Below are positions 21,326 to 33,439 of a stretch of DNA of 64,000 bases, piece after piece. This DNA comes from Papio anubis (lineage: Eukaryota; Chordata; Mammalia; Primates; Cercopithecidae): positions 9,011,156-9,075,155 of the forward strand of contig NC_044990.1 of assembly GCF_008728515.1 (NCBI RefSeq). The letters run 5' to 3'. The notes beneath the pieces were generated by a model. That model had not been told where the DNA came from and made no database searches. It saw only the letters and a list, made by a program, of their open reading frames with translations. A program made the translations under genes and the position numbers. The first letter of the stretch is position 1. Each line of letters starts with the position of its first letter.

Positions 21326-22409
21326 TGTTGAATTTTCACCCAGTCAACCCCGAATAGAAAAGGCAGTTCCCACTGGGATAGGTTAGGACACCTGGCATTT
21401 TTTCAGACCCACAGGATGCAAAAGGATGCTGGGAGATTACCTCATCTATCTCTGCCTCCAGGCAAGTTCAGCAAAGCCCAGACAGGGAGGCTGAGCCTCG
21501 GACTGCTTGCTAAGGAAGGAGGGGGAGTCATGGTGCCTCCCTAATACTCCTTGGCAGGAAATCCTCCGTGCAATCCATCTTCAAGCCTGTGTGTTGGTCA
21601 TTATTGTTACAGCAGCACTTTAGCGGCTGGTTTTGATTATTACAGGATTAACTGAGATTGCTGTGTCTGCCCCCAGAGGCTTTTTAAAGCAACTGTTTTA
21701 AAATTGAAAGCACCGTTGGAGAATAGAGCTAATAAAATATGCTTGGTGGGTGCATCCTATTTAGCAAAGTTTCATACCTCCAGCCCCCAGGCCTGGTAAA
21801 AATTAAAGATTTTCCCATACTTCAGCATTAAAAGAAAACCTAGCTGTGATTTTGTACTCCACGTTTATTTGGAATCGCTCTGTCATTATGAAAAACGGGA
21901 AAGGGAGAATGTCTAACACTCCTTTCTTTCCCATTTTCTTTTACATGGCTAATGGAACCAAATTTCTTGTAAGATGGCTTTTCTTTAGCACTGACTCCCA
22001 AGCAATGGATCTTTCCCTGAAATGTGTGAGCGTTGGTGGCAGGATTCGTTTAGAGAATCTCTACATCATTAATTTAAAAGATTGCCAAGCTAAATACAAT
22101 GAAGGCATAATGCGGTGGGGCAGGAGGTGGACCACCCACTAGGGAAGCCAGAAGGGTGACTGGCCCTGTTCTCCCAAGAAGACAGGAAACACTTTATTCC
22201 CGCTTTTATATCCAGCCCCCACCCGCCACCCACCCCAAGCCCCCCATGCCCTTCCCTGCCAAACAAGCTTATCCTCTGCCCCTGGGTATTCCTCACAGAC
22301 CTGCTGTCAGGTGACAACACCCGACCACTAGGAGCCCTGACCCTGACTTTGTCTAATCCCATCAATCAGCCATGATATTTGAGGTCATTGCTGGCCACGT
22401 GTCAGTTTG
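21326..22409. other. Unassigned; possible conserved non-coding, and a C-run G4 candidate
   Basis: Positions 21590-22100 hold no recognised repeat. C-runs at 22216-22245 (5, 3, 3, 4 and 6 C with loops of 1-4 bases) would let the minus strand form a G-quadruplex. Confidence 0.45.
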
Positions 22410-22625
22410 TGCAGAGTGGTGTGAAGACAGTTGGCTCTGCCATCAGAAGCTCCAGGGTTTGAACCCCACATAGTAAACTTACTCGCTCTTTAATGCTGGA
22501 TAAGTTACCTTAGCTCTTGAGCCTCAGTTTTCTCACCTATAAAATGGGAATAAAAATAATGACCTCATTAGGTTGCTGAGCAAAGCGAGCTCATGTATAT
22601 AAATCACTGAGCATGGCAGGTCCTT
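22410..22625 (+). mobile_element. MIR SINE, plus strand, near full length
   Basis: Landmarks are 'tgtgaagacagttggctctg', 'ccagggtttgaaccccaca', 'gcctcagttttctcacctat' and 'aaaatgggaataaaaataat', all in MIR order. Confidence 0.9.
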
Positions 22626-23094
22626 CTGAGCAACTCCTACCCTCCCTACTTACCCCCAGATGCAATCTGCATGTGGATGCTGTGGTCAACGCTACATACA
22701 AAAGGGGGAGAGTGATGGCTTCAGCACTGTGTTGGAGGGCAATCGAGCGGGCCATATTTGGTGAAATAAAGAGGGAGGTCCCTTCCAGCACCTGTAAAAT
22801 CCCTGCACGTTGACTGCCTCTGGTGCCTCTCAGGCAATAGGTTCTGGCATGTGCAAGAAGCTGTGGAGAGTAAACTCCCCGCCATGCTCATCCTGGACGT
22901 TTTGTACCCAAGCCATTTTCTGAGGGTGGTCAGGGAGAAGTCCCACGCTGCTTGGATTTTTTACATCTGCCTGTGCTCAGTCCATGCCCTCCTGCCTGCT
23001 GCAGATCTTGGTTCAGCAGGGAAAATGTGGCGACCACAACTTAATTGGTTGGAGATGGAGGCAGCAACCCTGCCCTACCCTTGAAGATCTCCGA
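22626..23094. other. Unassigned sequence
   Basis: I recognise no confident repeat or gene. It may include the diverged upstream part of the next L2. Confidence 0.35.
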
Positions 23095-23480
23095 GTACTC
23101 TAAGACTGAGAATAGCGCAAAGGTTCCAGTGGCTTCCAACCTCATCCAGGGTAAAAATGGTGTGGAGCCCTCCCCCACCCACCATCCTTATGTCTCTGAT
23201 CACATCTCCTGCTGGGCTGCCTCACTGTGCTCACAGGGGAACCCACTCCCCGTTGCTTTTTCTAGAACATTCTAGAGCATCTTCTGCCTCACAGGCTTTG
23301 CATTTGCTGCTCTGTCTACCTAAAGTACTCTCCCCCATACCAGGTTCACATTTCTTGCTTCTTATCCTTTAGGATTCTATTAAAACACTGCCCATTTTGC
23401 TGGCCACATTATTTTAAATTGCAACTTGTTACCTACCCCCTCCCTCACTTCATTTTCCCTGTGGCATATCTCACTGCCTC
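23095..23480 (+). mobile_element. L2 LINE, plus strand
   Basis: 'ggcttccaacctcatccagg', 'cacaggctttgcatttgctg', 'tctgtctacctaaagtactc' and 'attttaaattgcaacttgtt' follow the L2 ORF2 end and 3' UTR in order. Confidence 0.8.
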
Positions 23481-23489
23481 TATCCTACC

Positions 23490-23550
23490 GTTAGAATATT
23501 AATTTACAGGGGCTACCTCAAGAGATCCCCCTCTAAGTTAATATTCTAAC
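23490..23550. repeat. Hairpin-forming inverted repeat
   Basis: gttagaatattaattta (23490-23506) and taagttaatattctaac (23534-23550) form a 17-bp stem with one mismatch and a 27-base loop. Confidence 0.9.
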
Positions 23551-23978
23551 AGTGGGGTCCCTCTGGTCTTTAGTACCCAAACTTCAAAGAATATACACAT
23601 TTCTCAAAGAAGTATTTTCTTCAGTCTACAGTAACAAAGGAAAAATGTACACATATGTCCTGCTAGCTCAATGTGACATCTTTAATAAAATGATGTGCAG
23701 GAGAATCTCCAGTTACAATTGAAATACAATTGGTAGAATGTCAGAAGTGCATGCAGGTGTTTTGAAAGGCAAGCTGCGTGACAGCAAGGACTGTGCATCT
23801 CGAGGTTTCTCCTTTCTCTAGTCTCAAAATTCTTTGCTTAGTGAATAGCAGTTCATTTCAGCAAATTGCTTTTTTTTTACTCTAAAAATAAAAAGTTACT
23901 GTAAATTTTACCCGTATTTTTGCTTAAAAGTATTGAATTCCTGGCTATATGTCTTATTTATTTGCCAGGACTCACCTT
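23551..23978. other. Unassigned AT-rich sequence
   Basis: I recognise no repeat or gene. Confidence 0.4.
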
Positions 23979-23993
23979 AAAGGTAAAGCTATG

Positions 23994-24285
23994 GGCCGGG
24001 CGCAGTGGCTCACACCTGTAATTCTGGCACTTTGGGAGGCCGAGGGGGGGGTGGATCACCTGAGGTCAAGAGTTCAAGATCAGCCTGGCCAACACGGCAA
24101 AACCCCATCTCTACTAAAAGTACGAAATTTCACTGGATGTGGTGGGTGCCTGTAATCCCAGCTATTTGGGAGGCTGAGGTAGGAAAATCACTTAAACCCA
24201 GGAGGCGGAGGTTGCAATGAGCCGAGATCATGCCACTGCACTCCAGCCTGGGCAACAGAGCAAGACTCTGTCTCAAAAGGAAAAA
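23994..24285 (+). mobile_element. Alu, full length, plus strand
   Basis: It starts 'ggccgggcgcagtggctcac' and ends in an A-rich tail. The target-site duplication is aaaggtaaagcta (23979-23991) and aaaggtaaggcta (24286-24298). An eight-G run interrupts the left monomer near 24044. Confidence 0.97.
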
Positions 24286-24298
24286 AAAGGTAAGGCTA

Positions 24299-25609
24299 CG
24301 TATGGCATGGTGTGCAAACTGATTTGTTGCTGCACACAGGATGACTGTTAACAACCTTGTTAATTGATTAGAGACCAAGACAAGTGATGATTTAGGCATT
24401 CATAATAATATATTCTACAGGTGTTAACTGTGTTTAGGTTATCTGTTAGGGAAGTGACTAGAGGTTTTGGTGTTCTTGTAACACATCACCATTTCCTCCA
24501 TTTAACATAAGAAGAAATGGACTTCCAGGCTGGGTTTTTGCACAGAATGTCTAATTTTCAGCAAAAGATTGCTGACCCTGAAACTGCCTTTGCAAAAATT
24601 ATATGAGTGAGAAAATTATGACAGTAAAAGAGATCTGATTTAACTGACACCCCCATCTTGCCTTTCTCTTCATCATTCCTGGGCTTAGGCCAAGTTAGCT
24701 TTGAGACACATTTAGTTTACAGTTTAAATAATAACAGGCTTTCCCCTAAACTCAATGGCCTTTGCAAATCTAATGAAAGCCCATCAGGCTAGGGGGAAGA
24801 GAAGAGCCTGATTCGGGTAAGATGTAGACACAAATGATTGCCAGCCACTCCTGCAGATAACACCACTGTTGTAGATTTGCCTTTTGAGATATCTTTTCAG
24901 GATTTTTGCATGTCTGACTCCCATGGCTCTACCTGGACCTGCCAACCCCCCTCTGGTGACCCCCACTGGCAGCAATTCAGTGTTAGAGGAGAGCTTCAAC
25001 CTCCCATGATTTCATCTCCACCCCAACAACTGGCAGCGAGCACCCACCGCATAGTCACTTCCACCCCTTTTCCCAAACTGCCTTTGAAAAACCCTTAGTT
25101 AGGAACTAAGGGCCTTTGGGGAGACGGACTTGAGTACGAACTCCATCTCCTACATGGCGTGGCCAGGCTTGCATCTTTAAACTTTTTCTTGACTGCAATG
25201 CCGTGGTCTTTGTGTAGCAGGCAGGAAGAGCCCATCAGGCAGTTACAACCTGAGAAGGGAAATGCCTGTGTTGTTCTTATTTGTTTTGCTTGATGTCTAT
25301 CTGCCTTCACTAACATGCAAAATCCATGTGAGCAGGACCTTCAATCTGTTTTGCTTCCTGATGCTTCCCGGAACATCGTAGGAGCTCAGTAGGTCCTGGT
25401 GAAGGCGAAATCTGTCTCTGGCACATTGGACTCTAGGAGGAGCTATCTTAGAAGGGACCGGCTACCTCTGGGCTTAGCACTGGCCACTATTTGGACTCAT
25501 ACTCTCTGCATAGGCCACACTGAGGGGAAGTGTGGGAGGGGAAGACTGAAAAATCCGTGTAGCTTTGTGGCTTGCAGAAGATTCCCAAGGACCACAGGTT
25601 ATACCTCAT
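24299..25609. other. Unassigned sequence
   Basis: Mostly not recognised. A faint L2-end-like segment ('catcgtaggagctcagtagg') lies at about 25320-25400. Confidence 0.35.
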
Positions 25610-25653
25610 CCAAGCAGAGTTGCCATTGTATCCAAGCAAAGTTACCATTGTAG
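25610..25653 (+). repeat. Two-copy 22-bp tandem duplication
   Basis: ccaagcagagttgccattgt and the matching ccaagcaaagttaccattgt follow each other directly at 22-bp spacing, with a few differences. Confidence 0.93.
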
Positions 25654-25769
25654 CACAAAAGCTCTAAAAGTGTATGTAAACTAGAGCGAGGAGGCTGCTA
25701 ACATAAACTGAGTACCCACCATGTGAAGCAAGGATAGACACTGTGTGCACACATCGTGCAGCAGGCTGC

Positions 25770-26459
25770 TTGTAAATGGCTCCTAATGATCCCTGCCTCC
25801 TGGCATTCACACTCTTGTACAATCCCCTGCTTTTGTGAGCAGACTGTGCCTTGTTTCACAATAAAATAGGGCAGATGAAATGGGTTGTGTTTCTGAGGTC
25901 AGGTTATCAAAGGCTGTGACTTCCTTTTTGCTGGAATTCCTTTTCCCTCTGGCTCTTTTCTAGGACTTGCTCTAAGGAAATAAGCTTCGCTGTTGTGAGC
26001 TGCCCTCTGGAGACTCCCACAGGGCAAGGAATGAGGACCATCCCCAGCCAACCGCCATAAGGACCTGAGGCCACAGATATTGTTTGACCATATCTATTCA
26101 GTCACGGTGAAACCCTACTAGGTAGGGTTGGTCTAACCTAACACACCAGTGCTTTGCTGGGGAACTTCCCAGAGGAAGTTCACAGTCCTGGGCATGAGTC
26201 AGAGGGAGGAGGTCCGAGAGAACCTGAGGCCTGCTAACAACCACATGAGTGAGTTTGCAAGCAGCTCTTTCCCCCAATGAACCTTGAGATGACTGCAACC
26301 CGGAAGACACCTTGACTGCTGTCTAGGAGCCACTGAGTCAGAGGACCTGTTAAGCTGCACCAAGATTCCTGAGCCACAGAAACTGAGATAATCCATGTTG
26401 TTGTATTAAGTTACTAAGTTTTGGGGTCATTGGTTACACAGCAATAGGTCACTAATACA
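25770..26459 (+). mobile_element. MLT1-type MaLR LTR, plus strand
   Basis: In order it shows 'gatccctgcctcctggcatt', 'ggttatcaaaggctgtgact', 'ttgtgagctgccctctggag', 'ccttgagatgactgcaaccc', 'aagttactaagttttggggt' and the end 'caataggtcactaatacac'. These are the landmarks of the long MLT1-class LTRs. The exact subfamily is not determined. Confidence 0.85.
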
Positions 26460-26460
26460 C

Positions 26461-26585
26461 ATTATTTCACTGAGTCTTCATGCAACTCGCTTAACAGGTG
26501 AGGACACTGAGGCTCAAGGTCACACAACAGCTAGACCAAGATTCAGCCCCCAAACAGTCTAGTGTCTCATGCTCTAGTTCTTTCC
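26461..26585 (-). mobile_element. MIR SINE, minus strand
   Basis: 'aacaggtgaggacactgagg', 'ctcaaggtcacacaacagct' and 'cagtctagtgtctcatgct' match reversed MIR. Confidence 0.8.
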
Positions 26586-28624
26586 CACAGTCCCATTCCT
26601 CCTGCAGACCTTGATCATGGGCATGGCAGGAAGGCCCCTGGGAGTCTGTTCTCTGGAGTGTCCTGAGCCTTTCCACGGTCATTTTCACAGATTTCTGGTC
26701 GTCCGTCTCACTGCAGCGTGCAACATAAAACCACATGCATGTCCTCAGAATCTTTCAAACACCAGGTTCAGCCCTTCAAACAAGGCTGCGCAACTTCAGG
26801 GGATGAAGTCTATTTTTATTTTTAGGAAGCCATCTGCCTTCCCTTTAGTTTAGAAATTTGACCAGAACTGGAAAAGAATAAATAAATATTCGGGAATGGT
26901 GTGCAGTTGGGCAAGTTTCTCTCTCACACATCTGCAATCTCTTATTTTGTCAAAGGGACCCTACCAAGGATAAAGGAGGAATAAAGGATCAGTCTATTAC
27001 TAATTATCAATACCTACAGTAAGGGCTCAGTGAAGCGGCATTAGTGCCAGGCTTGTAGAAGACACTCCTGGGGCCTGATGCCACAGGCAGTGAAGGGAAA
27101 GTGAGCCACCCTGGCCTGCGGGCTTGGCCTCTAGAGGTCCCTTTCCCTCCCTCAATTTGCAGAGGTGCATATTGCCCAGGTCATTGCTAAAGAGGCCTCT
27201 TCCCCATCCCAGGAATTTGATCACTTTCAGTGTCCCCTCATCAGAGGGCAGTCTTGGCCAGCATTGCCCCTGCTCTTGCAGAACGACTTGGCGATTGGGT
27301 GGGTTCCATCTGCACCAGACAGGAATCATGTCCTCAGCCTAGCTCCTCATCCGAGAATAAAATCCTGAACTGGATAGCTTTTATTGTTTCTTAAGGAAAA
27401 ATCTGCACTAACAAATGAAATTAAGTAATACAACCTGGCTAATTAGCCAACATCAATCACAATATAGACTCAAAATGGGTCTCTTCTACAATGGTAGAAA
27501 CATAGACCAGAATCACCCAGAAATATGTCCCCTCCACATTCTGCTGGGATGAGCTGCCCTTCCTACTCCATTTTCACATATACACACTTGTTCTTGTGGA
27601 GAAGGTAGGGAAAGCCTCCTCCTTCAGACTTACTCTCAGGGCCGTGAACTCTTTCTGGGAAATTCCCCAGCAAAGCACTGTTATGATAAGTGAGATCAAC
27701 ACTACCTAGTCAGCTTTAGTTGTGTCCAAATAAATACAGTCAATCACTATCTATCCAGGAAGGGCGAGGTTATATAAGATAGAGTTTAGGGTTGTAAATA
27801 AATAAAAACTAAAATTAGCCTAACAAAGCTAACACGCTATTTTATCCAAGGACAAATTTTTCATTGACTACATGATAATCACACAGAAATGCAATGTATG
27901 AGTGTGATGGGTGTACTAACAAATAAGTGGTTGACCTGCTACAAGTGTTTACAATTTTTACTGTGTATTTGTAATCAAACACGGTGGTCCCCATTTTCTC
28001 TACTGTGATATGCATTTTAATAATTAAGCAAAAGACAAAGGTAGAGGTTAACTCTATAGACCTGGGTTCCACAAACCCCCACTCTGTCTCCCTGGCTCTG
28101 TCGTCTGGGCAGGGAGAACTCACTGTAGCAGAAAAGCTTGTCCTCAAGGGCCTGGGCTCGGGGAGAGATACACCCAGGGAATGAGAGAGGTCATGATCAG
28201 TGGCCTTGGAGGTAAAAGAGAGGGAAGAGGCAACGTGGACTGATCAGGGGCCTAGAGAAGGAGGCCAGGACAAGGCCCTTCTGGGAACAGATACCAGAAG
28301 CATAAATGGGCTACTATTGAACAGACAGAACAAGCACAGGGGTAACTGGAGGCGGGACTCAGGCAGCTAAGAAAGTTGAAACTGGAAGAACAGACACCAT
28401 GACAAGGGCAGGTCACAACCCGAGCCAGGTGAGCAGTGGAGACTCGGTCGTAGCCAATGCAAGTCACACACGGAGGGAAGATTAAGGAGCAACAGGCGTG
28501 AGCCTTTCTGAAGTGTTTGAGGTCCAAACATTTCTGTCCCACTGCAGAAACACCAGTAGCCAGTAACCAATAGAACAATCAGGAAGTAGTATGTGCAGTG
28601 AGATGATTCCAAGCTTGAACTGGC
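26586..28624. other. Unassigned sequence
   Basis: About 2 kb with no recognised repeat or gene. Several short open frames overlap on both strands without supporting features. Confidence 0.4.
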
Positions 28625-28830
28625 CATGAGCCAGATATAGGGTAGCTACCTAGCTCAGTGACCTTAGCTAACCTTAAGCCACTTAGTAAGCCTCCATTTC
28701 CTCATCTGTAAAATGGAGGTAATAATAATAGCTAATTTATTGATTTGCTGTGACGATTCAAGAAGAGAATGCATTCAATGAATGTGTTCCCAGCACACAG
28801 TCAGTGCTTGACAAACAAAAAGTGTAGATG
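28625..28830 (+). mobile_element. MIR SINE, plus strand
   Basis: 'tcagtgaccttagctaacct', 'catttcctcatctgtaaaat', 'ggaggtaataataatagcta' and 'cagcacacagtcagtgcttg' fit MIR from the core to the 3' end. Confidence 0.85.
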
Positions 28831-29691
28831 CCATTCCTATGAACAATAAACCCAAGAATGGCTTGCAACGCTGATCTAGTTCCGGGGTGGAGAGGAAGCC
28901 AAGTTGGACGTCCGTTGCCAGATGCCCGGTGATGCCTTTAAGATGCTGTGAGCAGGAGTCTTTTACAAGCAAGCTTGAGAGTTCTCCACAAAGCAGAATT
29001 AATTAGGTCATCCTTGTGATGCGCCCCATATTCCTCACCCTTGTCTTGATGCCTGAGCTTCCAGAAACCTCTTCCCCTGACTTCAGGCATCTGTCCAGGT
29101 CGGTTGGCCGCCCCCCCAGATTTCCTGATGCTCTGCTCCCCGTCGGAACTTGGAACACCTTTCCCATCTATGTCCCAGGCCTGAAGTCATAGGAACCCTG
29201 GCTACAAGGCCCTGTGTATGTGTGAAGGGGGATTACCTGCATGGTCAAAATAGCACGTAGATTGGGGACAGTCCACCCAGGAGTGGTAGAACAAGGCATA
29301 ATTCAGAAGTGAATTCTGAATTTCAAACATCCTGTGTTCCAGGATGTAGGTAAAGAGAAGCAGCATAGGGGATGGAGAAGGTGACCTTTGACATGTAATG
29401 AGTCAGGAAGACTCATCCTAGGATGGGGTGGGGATGGCTTCATGTTCCAGGGTGCCCCAGAAAGGCTGGGCCTGTGTCTGTCCCTCAAGGCCCAGCAACT
29501 CCTGGGACTAGGTCTTCAGTACTGGAGTGTGCCACTATTGGCCAATTTAGGGGAGGAACCCTTTCCTAACGCATCTCTTTCACAGCCACCCACATCTTCC
29601 CAGGGCCTCCAGCAATAAAGTCCTCCCTCTTCAGACTAGCAACCAAGCTTAAAATTCAGACCCAATTCAACTCAGTCACACTAAAGCATGT
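28831..29691. other. Unassigned sequence
   Basis: I recognise no repeat or gene. Confidence 0.4.
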
Positions 29692-29940
29692 GTAATAATA
29701 ATAGCTGATGCTTAGTGAGAACTTACTGTATCACAGGCAGATGTTTGCTCAAATCATTGCATGTAATCCTCAACATAGCTCTAAAAGCTAATACCTGCAT
29801 TGTACGGGTGAAGAAACTGAAGCTAGAGAGGTTAACTAAATTGTCCAAAGTTCACAGTTCATAGTAGAACAGAGATGAAAATCCAGGTTTGGTTGACACC
29901 AGACGTCTCCCTTTTAAGCACACTATCCTGTCTCTCTAAC
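29692..29940 (-). mobile_element. MIR SINE, minus strand, near full length
   Basis: 'aacttactgtatcacaggca', 'aatcctcaacatagctctaa', 'gtgaagaaactgaagctaga' and 'gaaaatccaggtttggttga' follow reversed MIR throughout. Confidence 0.88.
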
Positions 29941-30744
29941 ATAACGAACTGACATTGATGATTTGCAAGAGGGCTTTGATGGGCAAGAGGGCTTGAGATA
30001 GCATGGATCGTGGGTGCCCGAAGGTAGGAGGGAGTAGAAAATGAACACTCACATGCCAAAGCTAAAGCCTCCAGCTTTCCAGTTTGCTCAGACCTCCATC
30101 CATGTGCCTCTGGCTAGGCATGTCTGAGAGGAAGTACCCAAAGATGGTTTAAGCTAGGGGCTCCCAGATGCTTGTAAGGCTGGGCCACGGTTCATACCCA
30201 GACCAACAATTATACCCACAGCCAAAAAGAAACCACTAGCCATGCCTCCTCCCACCTACACAAGCTGTGATCAGCAAGTTGGCACCATAAAGGCTGCAGA
30301 GACAGCATCTTGCAAATGAAGAAAGGTCAGACCCAGCTATTCTGAAGCCTAAGGACAATGGGCTTTCTACTATTTTTTAAAAATTATCAGGCAAACAAGT
30401 AATCATTTCATTTAAAATTTGAAAGCTTCAGGAGAGTAAGCCATGCAAATACATGCAAAGCACATTCTCTTACTCTTTTAAGCCCTCCCAAGCATGACCA
30501 CTAGTTAAAGATGGTTGAAAGCCCATGTGCTGACTGCTTGGAGACGTTGCCTGGTGACCTTTCGGAACAACGAGCTTCAAACACCAAGCAACGTCATACC
30601 TAATAACAGGCTGTATTTCCAAACATTCATTTGTAAACAGGATGCTTTCTCCAAGCACACAGTGTTGGTTCAACACCAGGCTAGCCCACAGAAGCCCATG
30701 TGCCCACATTAACTCTAGCACACAACATCTGAAGTCTATGCTAA
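29941..30744. other. Unassigned sequence
   Basis: I recognise no repeat or gene. Confidence 0.4.
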
Positions 30745-30960
30745 ATATTTTGTAGGGATCAGCATAGCCACGGAATTTGGACTTTGCTCTAAATGTACTG
30801 GGAAGCTGTGAAAAAATTTTCTTCTGGAGAGTTACCTAATGAAAGTGATGCTTTGCAGCAGTTGATCTGAATGTAAGTTGAAGCAGAGAGACTGGTAAAG
30901 GTGACAATGCAAAAATCCAGTTTTGAGTTGATAAAGGATTAAAGTAGAGTGACTGCAACT
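30745..30960 (-). mobile_element. L2 LINE fragment, minus strand
   Basis: 'ggaatttggactttgctcta', 'ggagagttacctaatgaaag' and 'gcagagagactggtaaaggt' follow the reversed L2 ORF2 region, diverged. Confidence 0.6.
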
Positions 30961-31029
30961 GAAATATATAACAATTTATTTACATTGATTAATTAAACTA
31001 ATTTTTAGTTAGCATTTGCTATGTGTCCT

Positions 31030-32200
31030 GGAGATTCACTCATTCATTAGACAAACATATATTGAACACCTACAATGTGGAGAGGACTGTGCTAGGCTCT
31101 GGAGATACAGTGGTCCCTAGCCTTATACAACTTTGCAATCTAGGCTGGGTATGGTGGCTCACACCTGTAATCCCAACACTTTGGGAGGCTGAGGCGGGTA
31201 GATCGCCTGGTCAGGAGTTCGAGACCAGCCTGACCAACATGGTGAAACCCCATTCATACTAAAATACAAAATTATCTGGGCGTGGTGGTGGGTGCCTGTA
31301 ATCCCAGATACTACTTGGGAGGCTGAGGCAGGAGAATCTCCTGCGCCTGGGAGATGGAGGTTGCAGTGAGCCAAGATCACGCCATTGCACTCCAGCTTGG
31401 GCAACAGAGCAAGACTCCGTCTCAAAAAACAAAACAAAACAAATATTCAACTTTGCCATTTAGAAAGGAATAGAGATATTAAAACTTACAATTACCAGTG
31501 TGAGGCACGTTAGAAAGAGGAAGGTCAAGATGCAATGGAATTGCACAACAGGAGATTCAGTGGTGTGGATGATGATTGTGAAAATCAATCTTCCCCAAGG
31601 AAGTAGGACTTAAACACACATGGGAAGACTGAAGTGACGGCAGTCAGAATTAGAAGGGAGAGAGGAATATTTCCTGCAGAGGGAACAATAAGTGCAAAGG
31701 TCAGGAGGGAGAAGAGAGTCAGCCATTTTGAAGAACTGAAGGACCCTTCAATGTGGGAGGAGAAAGCAAGCCAGAAAAGCTGGAAGCAGGTGCCGGATTG
31801 TGAAGGGCTCTGTGAACCATGGAAAGGAGTTCTTTTGCAATCCCTAGGATTCCTGTAGTTTTCAACAGTATAGTTACACGGGAAGCGTTAGAGGAGGTGA
31901 AGGTTTGGTGGGGAAAGTTATGAGATCAGGTGGACAGGTTGAGTTCAGCACCTCCAAGATGAACTGGCAGGGACATGAGGCAGGACTGCAGAGATGAGCC
32001 TGGAAGTCAGGTCATCTGAGCCCATGATAAAGTTCTAGCGATTATCAGCATGGAGCTGAAAACTGGGGTCACCAAGGAGGGTGGGGTCACAGGGGAGGAT
32101 GGGGTGCCAGGGAGGGTATTAAGGAGAAAGGGCTCCAGAGACAAGACAAAAAAGGCTGGGCAGAAACTAATGTCTGGCAGGAGATAGGAAGGGGGCAAAG
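31030..32200 (-). mobile_element. L2 LINE, minus strand, split by an Alu
   Basis: The reversed 3' tail ('actcattcattagacaaaca', 'gctaggctctggagatacag') lies left of the Alu at 31143-31447. The body continues to the right with 'ttcctgcagagggaacaata', 'gtgcaaaggtcaggagggag' and 'gtgaagggctctgtgaacca'. It is one of the longer L2 copies in the window and is non-coding. Confidence 0.8.
31143..31447 (+). mobile_element. Alu inserted in L2, plus strand
   Basis: It starts 'ggctgggtatggtggctcac' and has an AAACA-type tail. The target-site duplication caactttgcaatcta (31128-31142) pairs with caactttgccattta (31448-31462), with two mismatches. Confidence 0.95.
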
Positions 32201-32429
32201 GTGACTATGCTTGTCCTGGTGACAGTGAGAATAATCTCATTGGCAGAGAGGGGAAAGCGAAGCGAGAAGCCAGAGCCAGATCAGTGGTAGCAAATCAGCA
32301 AGTGTTCAGCGATGACAGAGCTCTTCACAGCGAGTGTGTGTCTGGTGATGACAGAACTGTTCAGCCCTAAGGTGCTGCCCAGGCTCCTCCTCCTCTCAAG
32401 AGAGATGATTCATTGATGAACCGATACAG
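32201..32429. other. Unassigned sequence
   Basis: Possibly decayed continuation of L2. Nothing firm. Confidence 0.3.
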
Positions 32430-32600
32430 AGCCTGGCCATATTTAGTGAACACTTGCCACATGTCAGTCACTTTCCCCAGCTCTAGAGATAAAGGAACAA
32501 ATCAGATAGAGTTACTCCCCCAAGGAAACCCAACCTAGATGGGGGAGATAGGCATGAAATGATCCATGCAATGTGACTGGGTTGATCATAGACACACATG
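32430..32600 (-). mobile_element. L2 LINE 3' tail, minus strand
   Basis: 'ttagtgaacacttgccacat', 'ctctagagataaaggaacaa' and 'ctagatgggggagataggca' match the reversed L2 3' end. Confidence 0.7.
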
Positions 32601-32679
32601 CTGGTACCATCATTAAAGTCATGAAGGGAATAGTGGCTCCTCCACTTCCTAGAAGGAAAGGTACTCTGGTGTCTGTGTT

Positions 32680-33136
32680 TGTTTACTAGGACTGCCATAA
32701 CAAAATATCACAAATTGGGTGGCTTATAACAACAGAAATTTATTCTTTCACTGTTCTGGAAGCTAGAAGTCTGAAATCAAGGTGTTGGCAAGGCCATGCT
32801 CCCTCTGCAGGCTCTAGGGAAGACTCTTTCCTTGTGTCATCCTAGATTCGGGTGGCTCCTGGCAATCCTTGGCTTTCCTTGTTTTATGGCAGCATAACCA
32901 ATCTCAGCCTCTGTCTTTGCGTGGCTTTCTTCACTTTGTGTCTATTCATCCAAATCTTCCTCTCCCTTCCCTTCTAGAGACATCAGTCATTGGATTTAAG
33001 GCCCACATTAACTCAGTATGACCTCATCTTAACTTGACTTACTCAAAGACCCTATTCCAAACAAGGTCCCATCCACAGGTACCAGACGGTAGAATGTAAA
33101 CAGATCTTTTTGACGGAAATAATTCAACCCACTATA
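32680..33136 (-). mobile_element. MLT1-type MaLR LTR, minus strand
   Basis: It reads 'ggactgccataacaaaatat', 'ggtggcttataacaacagaa', 'gttctggaagctagaagtct' and 'gacatcagtcattggattta', and ends near 'aattcaacccacta'. This is the reverse of an MLT1 LTR from end to end, about 460 bp. Confidence 0.88.
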
Positions 33137-33439
33137 GCATCCCTCTCTTTCCAGCGCCAAGGTCTTCGAAGAGGGTCTTTGCTAAAAGGAAATATGATTT
33201 GTATCTGATATATGGCCCTAAGGTCAATTTTGGGAAAGGATTTCACAGTTCATGATTGCTTTCATAAATTCCTTTCAATTAGTATGTGAATCTTATAGTA
33301 TCTTATACTCTGTTATAGGGTCTATTGAAGCCTCTCTCCTTCCAAAGGAGAAAATCAAATTACTTTACCAGGAGAAATTCTAAAATAGAGTTAATTTTTT
33401 ATCATATATGTCATGAAGCCTTGATATAGATGACTTTTC
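33137..33439. other. Unassigned AT-rich sequence
   Basis: I recognise no repeat or gene. Confidence 0.35.
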
